Shown here piece after piece: positions 41,498 to 50,421 of a stretch of 64,000 nucleotides of DNA (position 1 is its first letter; every line of letters begins with the position of its first letter). Under the pieces are notes generated by a model that worked only from the letters and a program-made list of their open reading frames with translations, searched no databases and was not told where the DNA came from. Position numbers and translations under genes: made by a program. Source of the DNA: Halobacillus_A sp043497005 (lineage in GTDB: Bacteria; Bacillota; Bacilli; Bacillales; Halobacillaceae); NCBI RefSeq assembly GCF_043497005.1, contig NZ_JBIEKE010000002.1, positions 1,302,001-1,366,000 on the forward strand, written 5' to 3'.

Positions 41498-42379
41498 TTA
41501 AACTTCCTGCGCGAAAATCGAGGAAACCTTGTCAATATGAGCATCCTGTTCATATTTCTCTTGAATTGTTCTCGTAATGGGCCCAGGCTTCCCTTCATTT
41601 ACAAAATGTTCATCTACTTTAGTGATAGGGGTTACTTCTGCTGTACTGCTCGAAAGAAATAGTTCATCTGCATACTGAATGTCTTCTACTCGAAACGCTT
41701 CTTCGATGAAAGGAATACCTTCTTCCTTACAAAATTGTTCCACTTTCATTCGAACACAGCCATGAAGGATATTTTTTTTCGCAGGATGGGTATATACTTT
41801 GCCCTCCCTTACTAAATATACATTAGAAGAACTGCACTCTGTTATTTCGCCATCTTTATGAAGAATAGCTTCAAAGCAGCCTGCTTCACTTGCTGTTTGT
41901 TTAGCTATAACATTTGGAAGCAGATTCAAACTTTTAATATAGCACCAATCCCAGCGGACGTCAGGCTGGGTAATCACAGATACCCCTTCACGCATAATTT
42001 CCATTTTGCGCGGTAAGTCCTGTACGTAAGCATATAAATTAGCTGTCGTGTTTAATGGAAACGCATGATCACGAGGGGCTGAGCCTCTCGTAATTTGCAA
42101 GTAAACTTTTGCATCCGCAGCAATGCTGTTTTTACGTAAAAGTTCGTCTAAATGGCTGTACATTTCTTTTTTTGTAAAAGGAATTTCTATTTTTACGGCT
42201 TCTGCTGAACGATATAACCTTTCCACGTGTTCTTCTATCAGATAATACTTCCCTTTATAGACTCGAATCACTTCGTATATTCCATCACCGAATTGCAAAC
42301 CTCTTTCTTCAAATGGATACTTCAAATCATCTTTCTTTACAAAATTCGTATGTGTCAAAATGTAGTCGTATACGCTCAT
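41498..42379 (-). CDS. dat: D-amino acid aminotransferase (or related class IV aminotransferase)
   Basis: 293 aa PLP enzyme of fold type IV. ERGLQFGDGIYEVIRVYKGK (around 27-46), the catalytic Lys in WCYIKSLNLLPNVIAKQTA and GEITECSSSNVYLV are diagnostic. It makes D-Glu/D-Ala for peptidoglycan by exchange with keto acids. The preferred ATG 42379 (MSVYDYIL) has AAGGAGG upstream; an extension to 42454 lacks a site. Length fits D-AAT (about 280-290). Confidence 0.88.
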   Translation of the reverse strand: MSVYDYILTHTNFVKKDDLKYPFEERGLQFGDGIYEVIRVYKGKYYLIEEHVERLYRSAEAVKIEIPFTKKEMYSHLDELLRKNSIAADAKVYLQITRGSAPRDHAFPLNTTANLYAYVQDLPRKMEIMREGVSVITQPDVRWDWCYIKSLNLLPNVIAKQTASEAGCFEAILHKDGEITECSSSNVYLVREGKVYTHPAKKNILHGCVRMKVEQFCKEEGIPFIEEAFRVEDIQYADELFLSSSTAEVTPITKVDEHFVNEGKPGPITRTIQEKYEQDAHIDKVSSIFAQEV

Positions 42380-42484
42380 ATAAATGCCTCCTTGAAGCTG
42401 AATCTGTGTAACGCCTAGTTTACCAAAAAAACCGTGAACCGTCGTGTCATTCATATAATATTCTGAATATGGTACGAATGACCT

Positions 42485-42522
42485 AAATGAAGATCATCCT
42501 ACAGAGGATGATCTTCATTTTG
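42485..42522 (-). terminator. spoVR terminator
   Basis: AAATGAAGATCATCC / GGATGATCTTCATTTT, a 15-bp stem, five bases after the spoVR stop. Confidence 0.85.
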
Positions 42523-42526
42523 TGAA

Positions 42527-43930
42527 TTATAAATATTTTTTCTGCACTCTTTTTCCACCATAACTAAAGGCCACATCACGGTCCTCTACTCTAGTTTCCA
42601 TATGGACTGGTCTGCCCCACAACTGATAAACATAAGGCAATGTTTTTTCTAAATAGGTTAAGTCCAGTTCCACATCTTCATAATGATGCTTAAGGTAAAG
42701 CTCCCCGCTCTTCATATAATCTCCATCTTCTACCGTAATATAAGGAAATCCACCATTCACTCGCATGGTGACGAGCTGATCCCGAACAGCTTCATGATCT
42801 TTATCAGTAATTTTGTACTTCTGGCCTTGCTTTTGAAATAAATATAAATCCTCTTCTCTTACTAATTCTTTAGTCAAGTAATTACGGATAAAACTTTGAT
42901 CAGATTCAACTTCACGAACTTCAAACATTTTTTCCCGGCCTGATCCAGATTTCACCCCATGGCGGATCATATCTTCTGTTGGGTTATTATAACGATTCTC
43001 AATATCTTCAAAAATCTTCAAGCCTAAATAATAGGGGTTAAGCTGGGTTTTGGAAGGCTGAACAACACTTGCGTTTAATTTAGCAAAATCAACCGCTTCC
43101 CCACTCGTTAAATCCATTTCCCTTATAATTCGTGCATGCCAATAAGATGCCCATCCTTCGTTCATTATCTTTGTCTCAAGCTGCGGCCAGAAATAAAGCA
43201 TTTCCTCTCGCATCATCGTTAAGATATCACACTGCCAATCTTCTAATTCCCGGCTGAACTGCTCAAGGAACAGCAGCAAATCTTTTTCAGGCTGAGGCGG
43301 GAACTTCTTACTTTTTTTAAACACAGGTTCATCTGGTGATTCACCTAGCTTCCACAAATCATCATAAGGCGTTCTCCGCTTTTTCTTTTCACCTTCAGGT
43401 TCATCCTTCTGCCACGTTAGTTTTGGCCGAACGAGCGATGGATCGATATGCTCTTGAATCGCCAATACTGCGTCTAAAAATGACTCCACTGCTTCTTTCC
43501 CATGTTTCTTCTCATAACTTGCAATGCGCTCCGCTGTGGCAGCCATACTCTCAACCATATCCCGTTTTGTATTTTGGAAGCGAGCATTATTTTTAAAGAA
43601 ATCGCAATGTGCTAATACATGTGCCACAATCAGCTTATTCTGTATCAGACTGTTTGAATTTAGCAGAAAAGCATAGCAAGGGTTTGAATTAATGACGAGC
43701 TCATATATTTTACTTAATCCTAAATCATATTGAAGCTTCATCTTATAGTATTGCTTTCCAAAGCTCCAATGAGAGAATCTCGTAGGCATTCCATAAGCAC
43801 CAAACGTATAGATGATATCATCAGGGCAGATCTCATAATGCATTGGATAGAAGTCTAAACCAAAACCGTCCGCTATTTCAGTAATTTCGCCAATCGCTCT
43901 TTCTAATTCAACTTGATCTTGCGGCTTCAA
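42527..43930 (-). CDS. spoVR: SpoVR family protein
   Basis: 467 aa, involved in spore cortex formation. It starts at a TTG (43930) with GGAGG seven bases before it; no better ATG is near the conserved N-terminus. Family blocks: DFYPMHYEICPDDIIYTFGA, YELVINSNPCYAFLLNSNSL, VLAHCDFFKNNARF, and in the second half EGWASYWHARIIREMDLT and YNNPTEDMIRHGVKSG. The biochemical activity is unknown. Length matches B. subtilis SpoVR. Confidence 0.93.
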   Translation of the reverse strand: MKPQDQVELERAIGEITEIADGFGLDFYPMHYEICPDDIIYTFGAYGMPTRFSHWSFGKQYYKMKLQYDLGLSKIYELVINSNPCYAFLLNSNSLIQNKLIVAHVLAHCDFFKNNARFQNTKRDMVESMAATAERIASYEKKHGKEAVESFLDAVLAIQEHIDPSLVRPKLTWQKDEPEGEKKKRRTPYDDLWKLGESPDEPVFKKSKKFPPQPEKDLLLFLEQFSRELEDWQCDILTMMREEMLYFWPQLETKIMNEGWASYWHARIIREMDLTSGEAVDFAKLNASVVQPSKTQLNPYYLGLKIFEDIENRYNNPTEDMIRHGVKSGSGREKMFEVREVESDQSFIRNYLTKELVREEDLYLFQKQGQKYKITDKDHEAVRDQLVTMRVNGGFPYITVEDGDYMKSGELYLKHHYEDVELDLTYLEKTLPYVYQLWGRPVHMETRVEDRDVAFSYGGKRVQKKYL

Positions 43931-44088
43931 GTTGCCCCCTCCTTTGAATTACATAGTTATCTATATGAATAAAAACTATCTAAATGAACAAAGAAAGAGT
44001 ATTTTTCACAATTGATTTTCTAATATAGACTCCCCTATACGATAGCGAGGACATTTAAACGGGCAGCAAACCTTAATTAGTAAATATT

Positions 44089-44127
44089 AAAAAGCCAGGA
44101 TTCCCTTTTTAAGAGAACCTGACTTTT
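44089..44127 (-). terminator. Terminator of the YhcN/YlaJ-type gene
   Basis: AAGTCAGGTTCTC / GGGAATCCTGGCTTTTTAA, an imperfect stem with a T tail on the minus strand. Confidence 0.6.
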
Positions 44128-44129
44128 AA

Positions 44130-44675
44130 TTAACCTTCTTGATTAGGGAAAATACGGTCAACCATTTCGCCAAACTGACGGAAAAAACCTTCGACAGGTT
44201 CACCTTCCTCAGCATTGTTTACGTAGTTGTTTGTTAAGTCTACAAAATCAGGGTTTGTCGAGATATACACATTGTTGATATCCTGATCTGTATTTTTTAC
44301 AATATCCGTAATCTGTTTTTCAATTTCATCAGATACTTCATCTGACTCTCCGTTTTTATTATCTAATACAGCTGCGACATATGCATTATCACGGGTTTTT
44401 AATACATATGCATCTTCAATACCTTCTACATCTTTAGTAATACGATCTGCTGCACGTTCCGCTACTTGATAGTTTGTATTGTGCTGCATTCCTCGATCAT
44501 TTTCTTCTCTGTTTTGAGGAGCCTCACTGTAATCCTGATCTGTTGTTCGTTCAAAACGTGTATTTTCTACTCCATCATAATTGCCTGTATTGTCTAATGA
44601 TTCTTGTTGTTCAGCTTGACAAGCTACAAGCGAAAATGAAGCGAGCAAACCGATTGTAAATACTTTTAGTTTCAT
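44130..44675 (-). CDS. YhcN/YlaJ family sporulation lipoprotein
   Basis: 181 aa. Lipoprotein signal with LVAC (residues 16-19), an acidic Asn/Gln-rich linker, then the YhcN/YlaJ domain: QVAERAADRITKDVEGIEDA, YVLKTRDNAYVAAVLDNK and DQDINNVYISTNPDF. Members sit in the inner spore membrane and influence germination or outgrowth. GGAGGGAAGATAAA precedes the ATG. Monocistronic. Confidence 0.85.
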   Translation of the reverse strand: MKLKVFTIGLLASFSLVACQAEQQESLDNTGNYDGVENTRFERTTDQDYSEAPQNREENDRGMQHNTNYQVAERAADRITKDVEGIEDAYVLKTRDNAYVAAVLDNKNGESDEVSDEIEKQITDIVKNTDQDINNVYISTNPDFVDLTNNYVNNAEEGEPVEGFFRQFGEMVDRIFPNQEG

Positions 44676-44745
44676 TTTATCTTCCCTCCTTCCATCGCTT
44701 ACAAGTAGTATGCGTAGGGAAAGAAGAAATATGCGGTTGATTCAC

Positions 44746-45195
44746 TTAAAAAGGGAGAAGCCACCAAATATGTATAACCATTACGAATAAAAGCAAGATC
44801 GCATGAAAAAATAGCAAAAATACAGGCATTAATTTGAATTGCTCATGCAGCTTTTGAAAGCTGATTTTAAGAAAAACGATAGAAGCAATCATAACGATAT
44901 AAAAAAACAGGAATCCAAGATGATAATAACTGCTAGCAGCTGTTATCCCTGTTTCATACCCAATAGCAAAAACTGCCCAGGGGGCCAAATAAGCTATGGC
45001 ACACAAGGCGAACCATTTATATTCAGATTTCCTATAGATGACTGTTATAATAGCAAAAACTAAAGCCAGCACGCCCATTGTCTCTGTTAATACAACAATC
45101 GCTCGCTGACCTCCAGTACTTAATGATAATAATACAAATGTAAGGAAAGCTATAACGTTTCCCACGTTAATCCAAATCCACTGTCTTTCCGTCAT
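44746..45195 (-). CDS. Integral membrane protein, five TM, function unknown
   Basis: 149 aa from ATG 45195 (MTERQWIWINVGNVIAFLTF), with AAGGAG 11 bases upstream (ATG 45216 is an alternative). Five hydrophobic helices; ALCAIAYLAPWAVFAIGYET lies in the middle. No family motif recognised. Ends 70 bases before the YhcN-type gene and is on the same strand. Confidence 0.6.
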   Translation of the reverse strand: MTERQWIWINVGNVIAFLTFVLLSLSTGGQRAIVVLTETMGVLALVFAIITVIYRKSEYKWFALCAIAYLAPWAVFAIGYETGITAASSYYHLGFLFFYIVMIASIVFLKISFQKLHEQFKLMPVFLLFFHAILLLFVMVIHIWWLLPF

Positions 45196-45366
45196 TGAAC
45201 CTAATGCTCCTTCCATTTCCTAACGAATCCTTTCCCGCCAATAATTTGAGTTCTATTCCTAATTTATAGTTGTCGATTTTTCCATAACTGTGAAGAACTC
45301 TCTCGTTTCTAAGTTACCCTTCAAGGAGATAATAAAAACACTCCTTTCCAAGAAGGATGTGACTTC

Positions 45367-45603
45367 ATGTTTCCAGACGATTATGAGAAAGCTCTCCATT
45401 ATATGATCTGGGGCCAGTGGGATGATTTACTTGTCCTTATGGTAAGGACGCGCGATCACTTTTTAGCTAAAAAAATCGAGTGTTTCCTTCACGCTTTTCA
45501 CTACCCAAACCATGAAGCTTCCCTATATGTATCACACGAAAACTTATTACACTATATTGACCATGCCCATGCTACGACGACAAAAACAGAGTATTATGTA
45601 TAG
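45367..45603 (+). CDS. yhdB: YhdB-like protein
   Basis: 78 aa, MFPDDYEKALHYMIWGQWDD and LLVLMVRTRDHFLAKKIECF are recognisable as the YhdB-like family, small proteins of unknown role conserved in Bacillales. The nearby spoVR and yhcX homologues give the same regional synteny as in B. subtilis. AGAAGGATG lies about 9 bases before the ATG and a terminator follows. Confidence 0.72.
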   Translation: MFPDDYEKALHYMIWGQWDDLLVLMVRTRDHFLAKKIECFLHAFHYPNHEASLYVSHENLLHYIDHAHATTTKTEYYV

Positions 45604-45608
45604 ACAAT

Positions 45609-45642
45609 CCACCCTTCATCACACATAAGAAGGGTGGTTTTC
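45609..45642. terminator. Terminator between yhdB and yhcX
   Basis: CCACCCTTC / GAAGGGTGG stem, 11-base loop and TTTTCTTTT on the plus strand. Confidence 0.85.
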
Positions 45643-45644
45643 TT

Positions 45645-47207
45645 TTACGTTCGTTCAGGTTTAACCTCAGTATTCACATTGAAATTCAGGTCAAACAAAT
45701 CTTTACGACGGTCACGAAGCTGGCGCACCGTTCCTGATTTTCTCTGTCTTCTTAAAATCTCTAAATCCACGTCGCCAATGACAACACTTTCTACATTTGG
45801 ATTGCATTCGCCTACAATACCGTCACGTGCAAATTCAAAGTCTGAAGGAGTAAAAATCCCCGATTGTGCATATTGAATATCCATATTTTCTACTTGTGTC
45901 ATATTGCCAACCGTCCCTGCAATGACGGTGTATACTTGATTTTCCACCGCCCGTGCCTGGGCACAGTAACGCACGCGCAAGTAACCTTGACGATCATCGG
46001 TACAAAAAGGAACAAAAATAATATTGGCTCCCTGATCAACAGCATAACGGGCAAGTTCAGGAAATTGAATATCATAACAAATTTGTATGGCAATTTTTCC
46101 GCAATCTGTGTCAAACACTTTTACTGCATCACCAGGCTGGATGCCCCACCACGTTCGTTCATTTGGAGTGATGTGTATTTTATACTGTTTTTCAATGGTA
46201 CCATCACGTCTAAATAAATAAGAAATATTATAGATCTGATCGTCCTCTTCCACAAAGTGAGAGCCGCCAATAATATTTACATTGTATTTCACGGCTAAGT
46301 AGGTAAACATTTCAATATATTCCTCCGTATACTCCGCTAGCCTCCTGACGGATTTGGATGGAACTTTCTCTTCTAAAAAAGACATGAGCTGGGTCGTAAA
46401 GATTTCAGGAAAAACAGCGAAATCCGCTCCGTAATCTGCAGCTACATCAACATAGTACTCGCACTGTCGACTGAATTCTTCGTAAGAAACGATATTTTTC
46501 ATCATATATTGAATAACCATGATTCTTACAGGATGACTCGTTTTAAAGTGACGCTTCGATCTTGCCCGGTAGTCAATATTATTCCATTCCATTAGTGTAG
46601 CGTACTTTGAGGAGAGCTCATCATCCGGTAAGTAGTTCGGGTTGATCCGCATGACAGCAAACCCGTTCATGATTTGGAATGTTAGGACAGGATCATAAAT
46701 GTTTTGGTTACGAACCTCTTCTACATATTCTCTTGGCGACATTTCGCTTTCATATTTATGAAAGTTTGGAATCCGGCCTCCAATGATAATACTCTTTAGA
46801 TTATATTCCCGAGCCAGCTCCTTTCTCGCCTCATATAAACGACGTCCAATTTTCATTCTCCGGAATTCAGGATGCACCATAACCTCAATGCCGTACAAAT
46901 TATACCCATCAGGATCATGATTCGTAATATACCCTTCATCCGTAATATCGTCCCACGTGTGCTTGTCATCATATTCATCAAAATTGACAATCAGGCTTGA
47001 ACAGCTGCCAATAATTTCATCATCATATTCCACAACAAACTGGCCTTCTGGAAAATGGCGCAAATGGCTTTCCAAGTGCTCTCTCTTCCATGGCTCCATG
47101 TTAGGAAAACAAAGCTTCTGAAGTTGAAGAAGCTGTTCAATGTCAGCGTCTATCGTGTTTCTAACAATCATTTTTTTCTCAAACTGAGATAAGTCTAACT
47201 TTGACAT
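45645..47207 (-). CDS. yhcX: GNAT acetyltransferase / carbon-nitrogen hydrolase fusion (YhcX)
   Basis: 520 aa. Residues 1-200 are a GNAT domain (MVHPEFRRMKIGRRLYEARK is the acetyl-CoA loop). Residues 220-520 are a nitrilase-superfamily domain with the Glu-Lys-Cys triad in FAVFPEIFTTQL, YKIHITPNE and IAIQICYDIQFPEL. The fusion is a known family (B. subtilis YhcX) and may couple amide hydrolysis with N-acetylation; the substrate is not established. ATG 47207 has AAAGGA upstream, with ATG 47225 a less likely alternative. Confidence 0.85.
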   Translation of the reverse strand: MSKLDLSQFEKKMIVRNTIDADIEQLLQLQKLCFPNMEPWKREHLESHLRHFPEGQFVVEYDDEIIGSCSSLIVNFDEYDDKHTWDDITDEGYITNHDPDGYNLYGIEVMVHPEFRRMKIGRRLYEARKELAREYNLKSIIIGGRIPNFHKYESEMSPREYVEEVRNQNIYDPVLTFQIMNGFAVMRINPNYLPDDELSSKYATLMEWNNIDYRARSKRHFKTSHPVRIMVIQYMMKNIVSYEEFSRQCEYYVDVAADYGADFAVFPEIFTTQLMSFLEEKVPSKSVRRLAEYTEEYIEMFTYLAVKYNVNIIGGSHFVEEDDQIYNISYLFRRDGTIEKQYKIHITPNERTWWGIQPGDAVKVFDTDCGKIAIQICYDIQFPELARYAVDQGANIIFVPFCTDDRQGYLRVRYCAQARAVENQVYTVIAGTVGNMTQVENMDIQYAQSGIFTPSDFEFARDGIVGECNPNVESVVIGDVDLEILRRQRKSGTVRQLRDRRKDLFDLNFNVNTEVKPERT

Positions 47208-47291
47208 CTTCATTAATCCTTTCATCTCTAACTTCTACTTTCACTTATCCTGCTTAGTGCAGGTAACACTGTCTAGTATCTAAAGGTCTGT

Positions 47292-48713
47292 TTAACGAAA
47301 AGTCCGGACATACCACTGGATGAGTCGATTCCACCTGCTGTTAAAGAGTTTCTCCCGCCAATACAAGTCAGCTGTCTGAGTTAAAGCATTATTTCTTGCT
47401 GGATAAGGATGAATAATCGTGGATAAGGTTTGAAATTTCTTATTTAGTGCCTGAAGAGTGCCAACTTCCTGCATCCACTCTCCAGCTCCTGGACCCAAAG
47501 CGTGAGCACCGATTATTTTTCCTTTGTCCGTTGTTATCACTTTAATGAGCCCTGACGTATTACGTTCAGCCATAAAGCGATCGGCGTCCTTCAACTTCGT
47601 TTTAAACGTAAGCAGCTTATCTCCATGCATTGTAAATGCTTCTTCTTCTGTTAACCCCAGGTGGTAGATCTCCGGTGTAGTATAGACAACCCAAGGCACA
47701 TTTTCATAAGACACTTTTCTCGAAAGACCAAATACTGCATTCGATACGGCAATTTTCCCTTCCATCCCTGCTACGTGGGTAAAAGGCATTGATCCATTAC
47801 AATCACCTACAGCATAAATATGAGATTTGTTCGTTCGAAGACGTTGATCTACTTGAATCGCCTCATCTTTTGTTTCAATACCTGCCTGAGTTACACGTAG
47901 TTTTTCAACATTAGCTTTTCTTCCGGCAGCTACGAGTAAATGACTTGCTTGTACTGACGCCCGGCCGCCTTGCTTGTCGAAATAAACAGTTACACCTTGA
48001 GTAGACGACTCTACACGTTCTACTTGAGAATGGGTAATAATGGTAAGTTTATGAGCAAGCGCTTCGTGAGCTAAAAGTGCAATCTCCTTATCTTCTTTCG
48101 AAAGAATACGTTCAGAACTTTCAAGAATTGTCACACTCACCCCTAAATCAGCCATGGCTTGAGCAAGCTCAACACCAATCACACCTCCGCCAATCACTAT
48201 AAGCGAACTTGGTCTTTCCTCAAGTGAGAAAATGGTTTCATTCGTTAAATAGGGAACGTCCTCTAAACCACTGATTGGAGGAATAGCAGGGGATGATCCT
48301 GTAGCAATGACAATACGCCTCGCCGTAATCACTTCTTCTCCTACTTTAAGCGTGTGATCATCTTCAAATTGAGCATCCGCTTCGTATATATCAATCCCCA
48401 AATCAATAAAACGCTGTTTAGAATCATGAACCTGGACATCCTGAACCGCTTCGCGCACGCGTGCCATAGCTTTATCAAACATTTGATTATATTGCTCATA
48501 GGACAATTCCGTATGGGCCGCTGTTTCTTGAACTTCTGCAGCTGCCTGAATGAGTGCTTTAGATGGCATACATCCATAATGTAAGCAGTCGCCGCCTAAC
48601 TCACTTTTACGCTCTATGAGCGCCACGGATGCGCCAAAACTAGCTGCTCCAGCAGCTACAGTAAGGCCGCCCGACCCGCCCCCGATGACGGCTAGTTGAA
48701 AGTCATAATTCAT
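47292..48713 (-). CDS. MerA/lipoamide-dehydrogenase-like FAD disulfide oxidoreductase
   Basis: 473 aa class I pyridine nucleotide-disulfide oxidoreductase. FAD site GGGSGGLTVAAGAASFGA, redox disulfide GGDCLHYGCMPSKAL, NAD(P) site GGGVIGVELAQAMADLG, second FAD motif IYAVGDCNG, and C-terminal active-site HPYPARN. It lacks the MerA N-terminal HMA domain and the C-terminal Cys pair, and no pdh/odh genes are near, so it is neither a true mercuric reductase nor a dedicated E3. It overlaps the DUF1499 gene by 4 bases. Confidence 0.85.
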   Translation of the reverse strand: MNYDFQLAVIGGGSGGLTVAAGAASFGASVALIERKSELGGDCLHYGCMPSKALIQAAAEVQETAAHTELSYEQYNQMFDKAMARVREAVQDVQVHDSKQRFIDLGIDIYEADAQFEDDHTLKVGEEVITARRIVIATGSSPAIPPISGLEDVPYLTNETIFSLEERPSSLIVIGGGVIGVELAQAMADLGVSVTILESSERILSKEDKEIALLAHEALAHKLTIITHSQVERVESSTQGVTVYFDKQGGRASVQASHLLVAAGRKANVEKLRVTQAGIETKDEAIQVDQRLRTNKSHIYAVGDCNGSMPFTHVAGMEGKIAVSNAVFGLSRKVSYENVPWVVYTTPEIYHLGLTEEEAFTMHGDKLLTFKTKLKDADRFMAERNTSGLIKVITTDKGKIIGAHALGPGAGEWMQEVGTLQALNKKFQTLSTIIHPYPARNNALTQTADLYWREKLFNSRWNRLIQWYVRTFR

Positions 48714-49111
48714 GAAGAAGCCTCACTTTCGTATTTTTGTGCATACCTCTTGGAGAACTCCTCCATTCGTTTTCGATTAACTCCCAAGTCTGAATATCCC
48801 ACTCTTGAGGAAGAGCGAAAATGAAGAAGATTAGTTTCATCATCCATATAAAACTCAACGTCATCCTTGAACCTTAGCACTCTGGAGGTGAATGTAAAAT
48901 GGAGATAATTTTCTGCTTCATCCTGCATTTTTACTCGTTTCGTTTTTTCTATAATACTTTTAACAACCTCCTTTGTTCTTTTCGTATTAACAATAAAAGG
49001 CAAAGGCTCCATCCTTTTATCATTTTGATCGGTTTGAGTAGATACACAATTAGGCGACTTTGGACACGGTGATAAATACCCATTTTTAATTCCTGAATAT
49101 AACTGCGCCAT
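48710..49111 (-). CDS. DUF1499 family protein
   Basis: 133 aa, first gene of a two-gene operon with the flavoprotein. CPKSPNCVSTQTDQNDKRME is the Cys-bearing DUF1499 opening; ENYLHFTFTSRVLRFKDDVE then FRSSSRVGYSDLGVNRKRME form the core. No signal peptide here. Function unknown; DUF1499 proteins often accompany oxidoreductases. AGGAGGAAGAGGA precedes the ATG. Confidence 0.82.
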   Translation of the reverse strand: MAQLYSGIKNGYLSPCPKSPNCVSTQTDQNDKRMEPLPFIVNTKRTKEVVKSIIEKTKRVKMQDEAENYLHFTFTSRVLRFKDDVEFYMDDETNLLHFRSSSRVGYSDLGVNRKRMEEFSKRYAQKYESEASS

Positions 49112-49209
49112 TCCTCTTCCTCCTCAGCTCATTGACTACTGTTTATATATTCACTATTTTGCTTATAAAAAAACACTTCCATTTATCCTGGAAATGTTGA
49201 AATAATAAA

Positions 49210-50421
49210 TTACTGAGGTTTTTGGTTATCCTCTTTATCCGGTTTGCTGCCTTTCTGGCCGTTATTTTGATGGGAGGGATGCTCATCATCTTTGTCTTTA
49301 GGTCCAGTATTTTCTTTATTCTTTTTACTTTTTCCCTTTGGCTTTTCTTTATGTTGTCTTTCACTATTAGCGTTATCTTTAGTATTATCTTCTTTTTTTC
49401 CATTGGATTTATCTTTGCCATTCTCTTCTTTTATCTCAGAAGGGTGATCTTTTTTTAGATCATTTTTACTGTTTTTATCTTTTTTATTCTCTTGAGTTTT
49501 ATTTTCACTAGCTTTATTCATTTTATCTTGGGCAGAAGGCTGATCTCCCTCTGAGGGATCAGCCTTCCCTTTATTTTCTTGCAGTTCAGGCTGCTCACGT
49601 TCAGGCTTTTGGTCAGGAAGTATTAACTCTTCTTCAAAAGGAGTGTCAGAAGAATTGTTTTCTAAAGAATCATTCGGAAGCGTTTCTATTTCAGACGAAT
49701 CACTTTCTTCATAAAAGGATTGTATAATGGCTTTGTCATCATCTTCAATGGAGCTGCCTTCCTTATTCATATTCTCAGCTTCTTCTTCTAAAGATTCAGC
49801 CATCAATTCATTGACCGACGTATCTTTATCTTCCGCTTGTTTTCGTACTCCCTTTGGAACGTTATAAGAAGCCAGCATGAGGTCCTCCACCTCTTGATCC
49901 AAATAACTTTCGATCGCTTCAGAAAAATCAACGGCGCTTTCCTTTATATAGCTGACTCCAATTAAAACCTCTTGATCGCTTTTCATATAACCTTCTATTT
50001 GACTTAATGAGATCATTTGAAGAGCTACTTCCGAGGCCGGTTTCTTTTTCCAATTATTTAACTTAGTTATCAGCTGCTCTGCTTCTTCGTTTAGCGGATT
50101 TAAGGTTAGCACCTTCATTTGATCATTAACTTCCATCTCAACACTAGGATTAATATCAACGTTTACATAGGCGTAAGCTTTATTATTTTCGTGCCAAAAA
50201 TAAGCAGGGAACAGCGTCAGTAGAAGTGCTAATGCAACCGCAGCAAATTTCATACGATGGATAAGAAACATATTCTTCATACTTGACTCTTTAAAGGGTT
50301 GAAAATGAACCTCCATCCCAATATTTGCCCGCTTTAAGCGTTTGGCTTTATGAAAGGTACCATCACTTGCCATAACGATGGTGAATTTTTCGTTCTGCTC
50401 CATTACAATACCTTTCCTCAC
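49210..50421 (-). CDS. rsgI: Anti-sigma-I factor RsgI-like protein
   Basis: 403 aa. N-terminal RsgI domain (MRKGIVMEQNEKFTIVMASD) that binds SigI in the cytoplasm, TM helix at about 57-77 (FAAVALALLLTLFPAYFWH), then an extracellular domain with VDINPSVEMEVNDQ. The Asn-Pro there is where RsgI proteins self-cleave. The C-terminal ~150 residues are a highly charged Lys/Asp/Asn/Glu low-complexity tail. I take the GTG at 50421, which overlaps the sigI stop (GTGA); the RGIVME pattern near it is normal for the family. Confidence 0.85.
   Translation of the reverse strand: MRKGIVMEQNEKFTIVMASDGTFHKAKRLKRANIGMEVHFQPFKESSMKNMFLIHRMKFAAVALALLLTLFPAYFWHENNKAYAYVNVDINPSVEMEVNDQMKVLTLNPLNEEAEQLITKLNNWKKKPASEVALQMISLSQIEGYMKSDQEVLIGVSYIKESAVDFSEAIESYLDQEVEDLMLASYNVPKGVRKQAEDKDTSVNELMAESLEEEAENMNKEGSSIEDDDKAIIQSFYEESDSSEIETLPNDSLENNSSDTPFEEELILPDQKPEREQPELQENKGKADPSEGDQPSAQDKMNKASENKTQENKKDKNSKNDLKKDHPSEIKEENGKDKSNGKKEDNTKDNANSERQHKEKPKGKSKKNKENTGPKDKDDEHPSHQNNGQKGSKPDKEDNQKPQ

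Noticed and set aside
41452..41598. N-terminal extension of the 144-aa protein
   Set aside because: It overlaps the aminotransferase 3' end and an excellent AGGAGG site serves the internal ATG.
47292..48713. Mercuric reductase
   Set aside because: The redox Cys pair is present, but the C-terminal Cys pair and N-terminal metal-binding domain needed for Hg(II) handling are missing.
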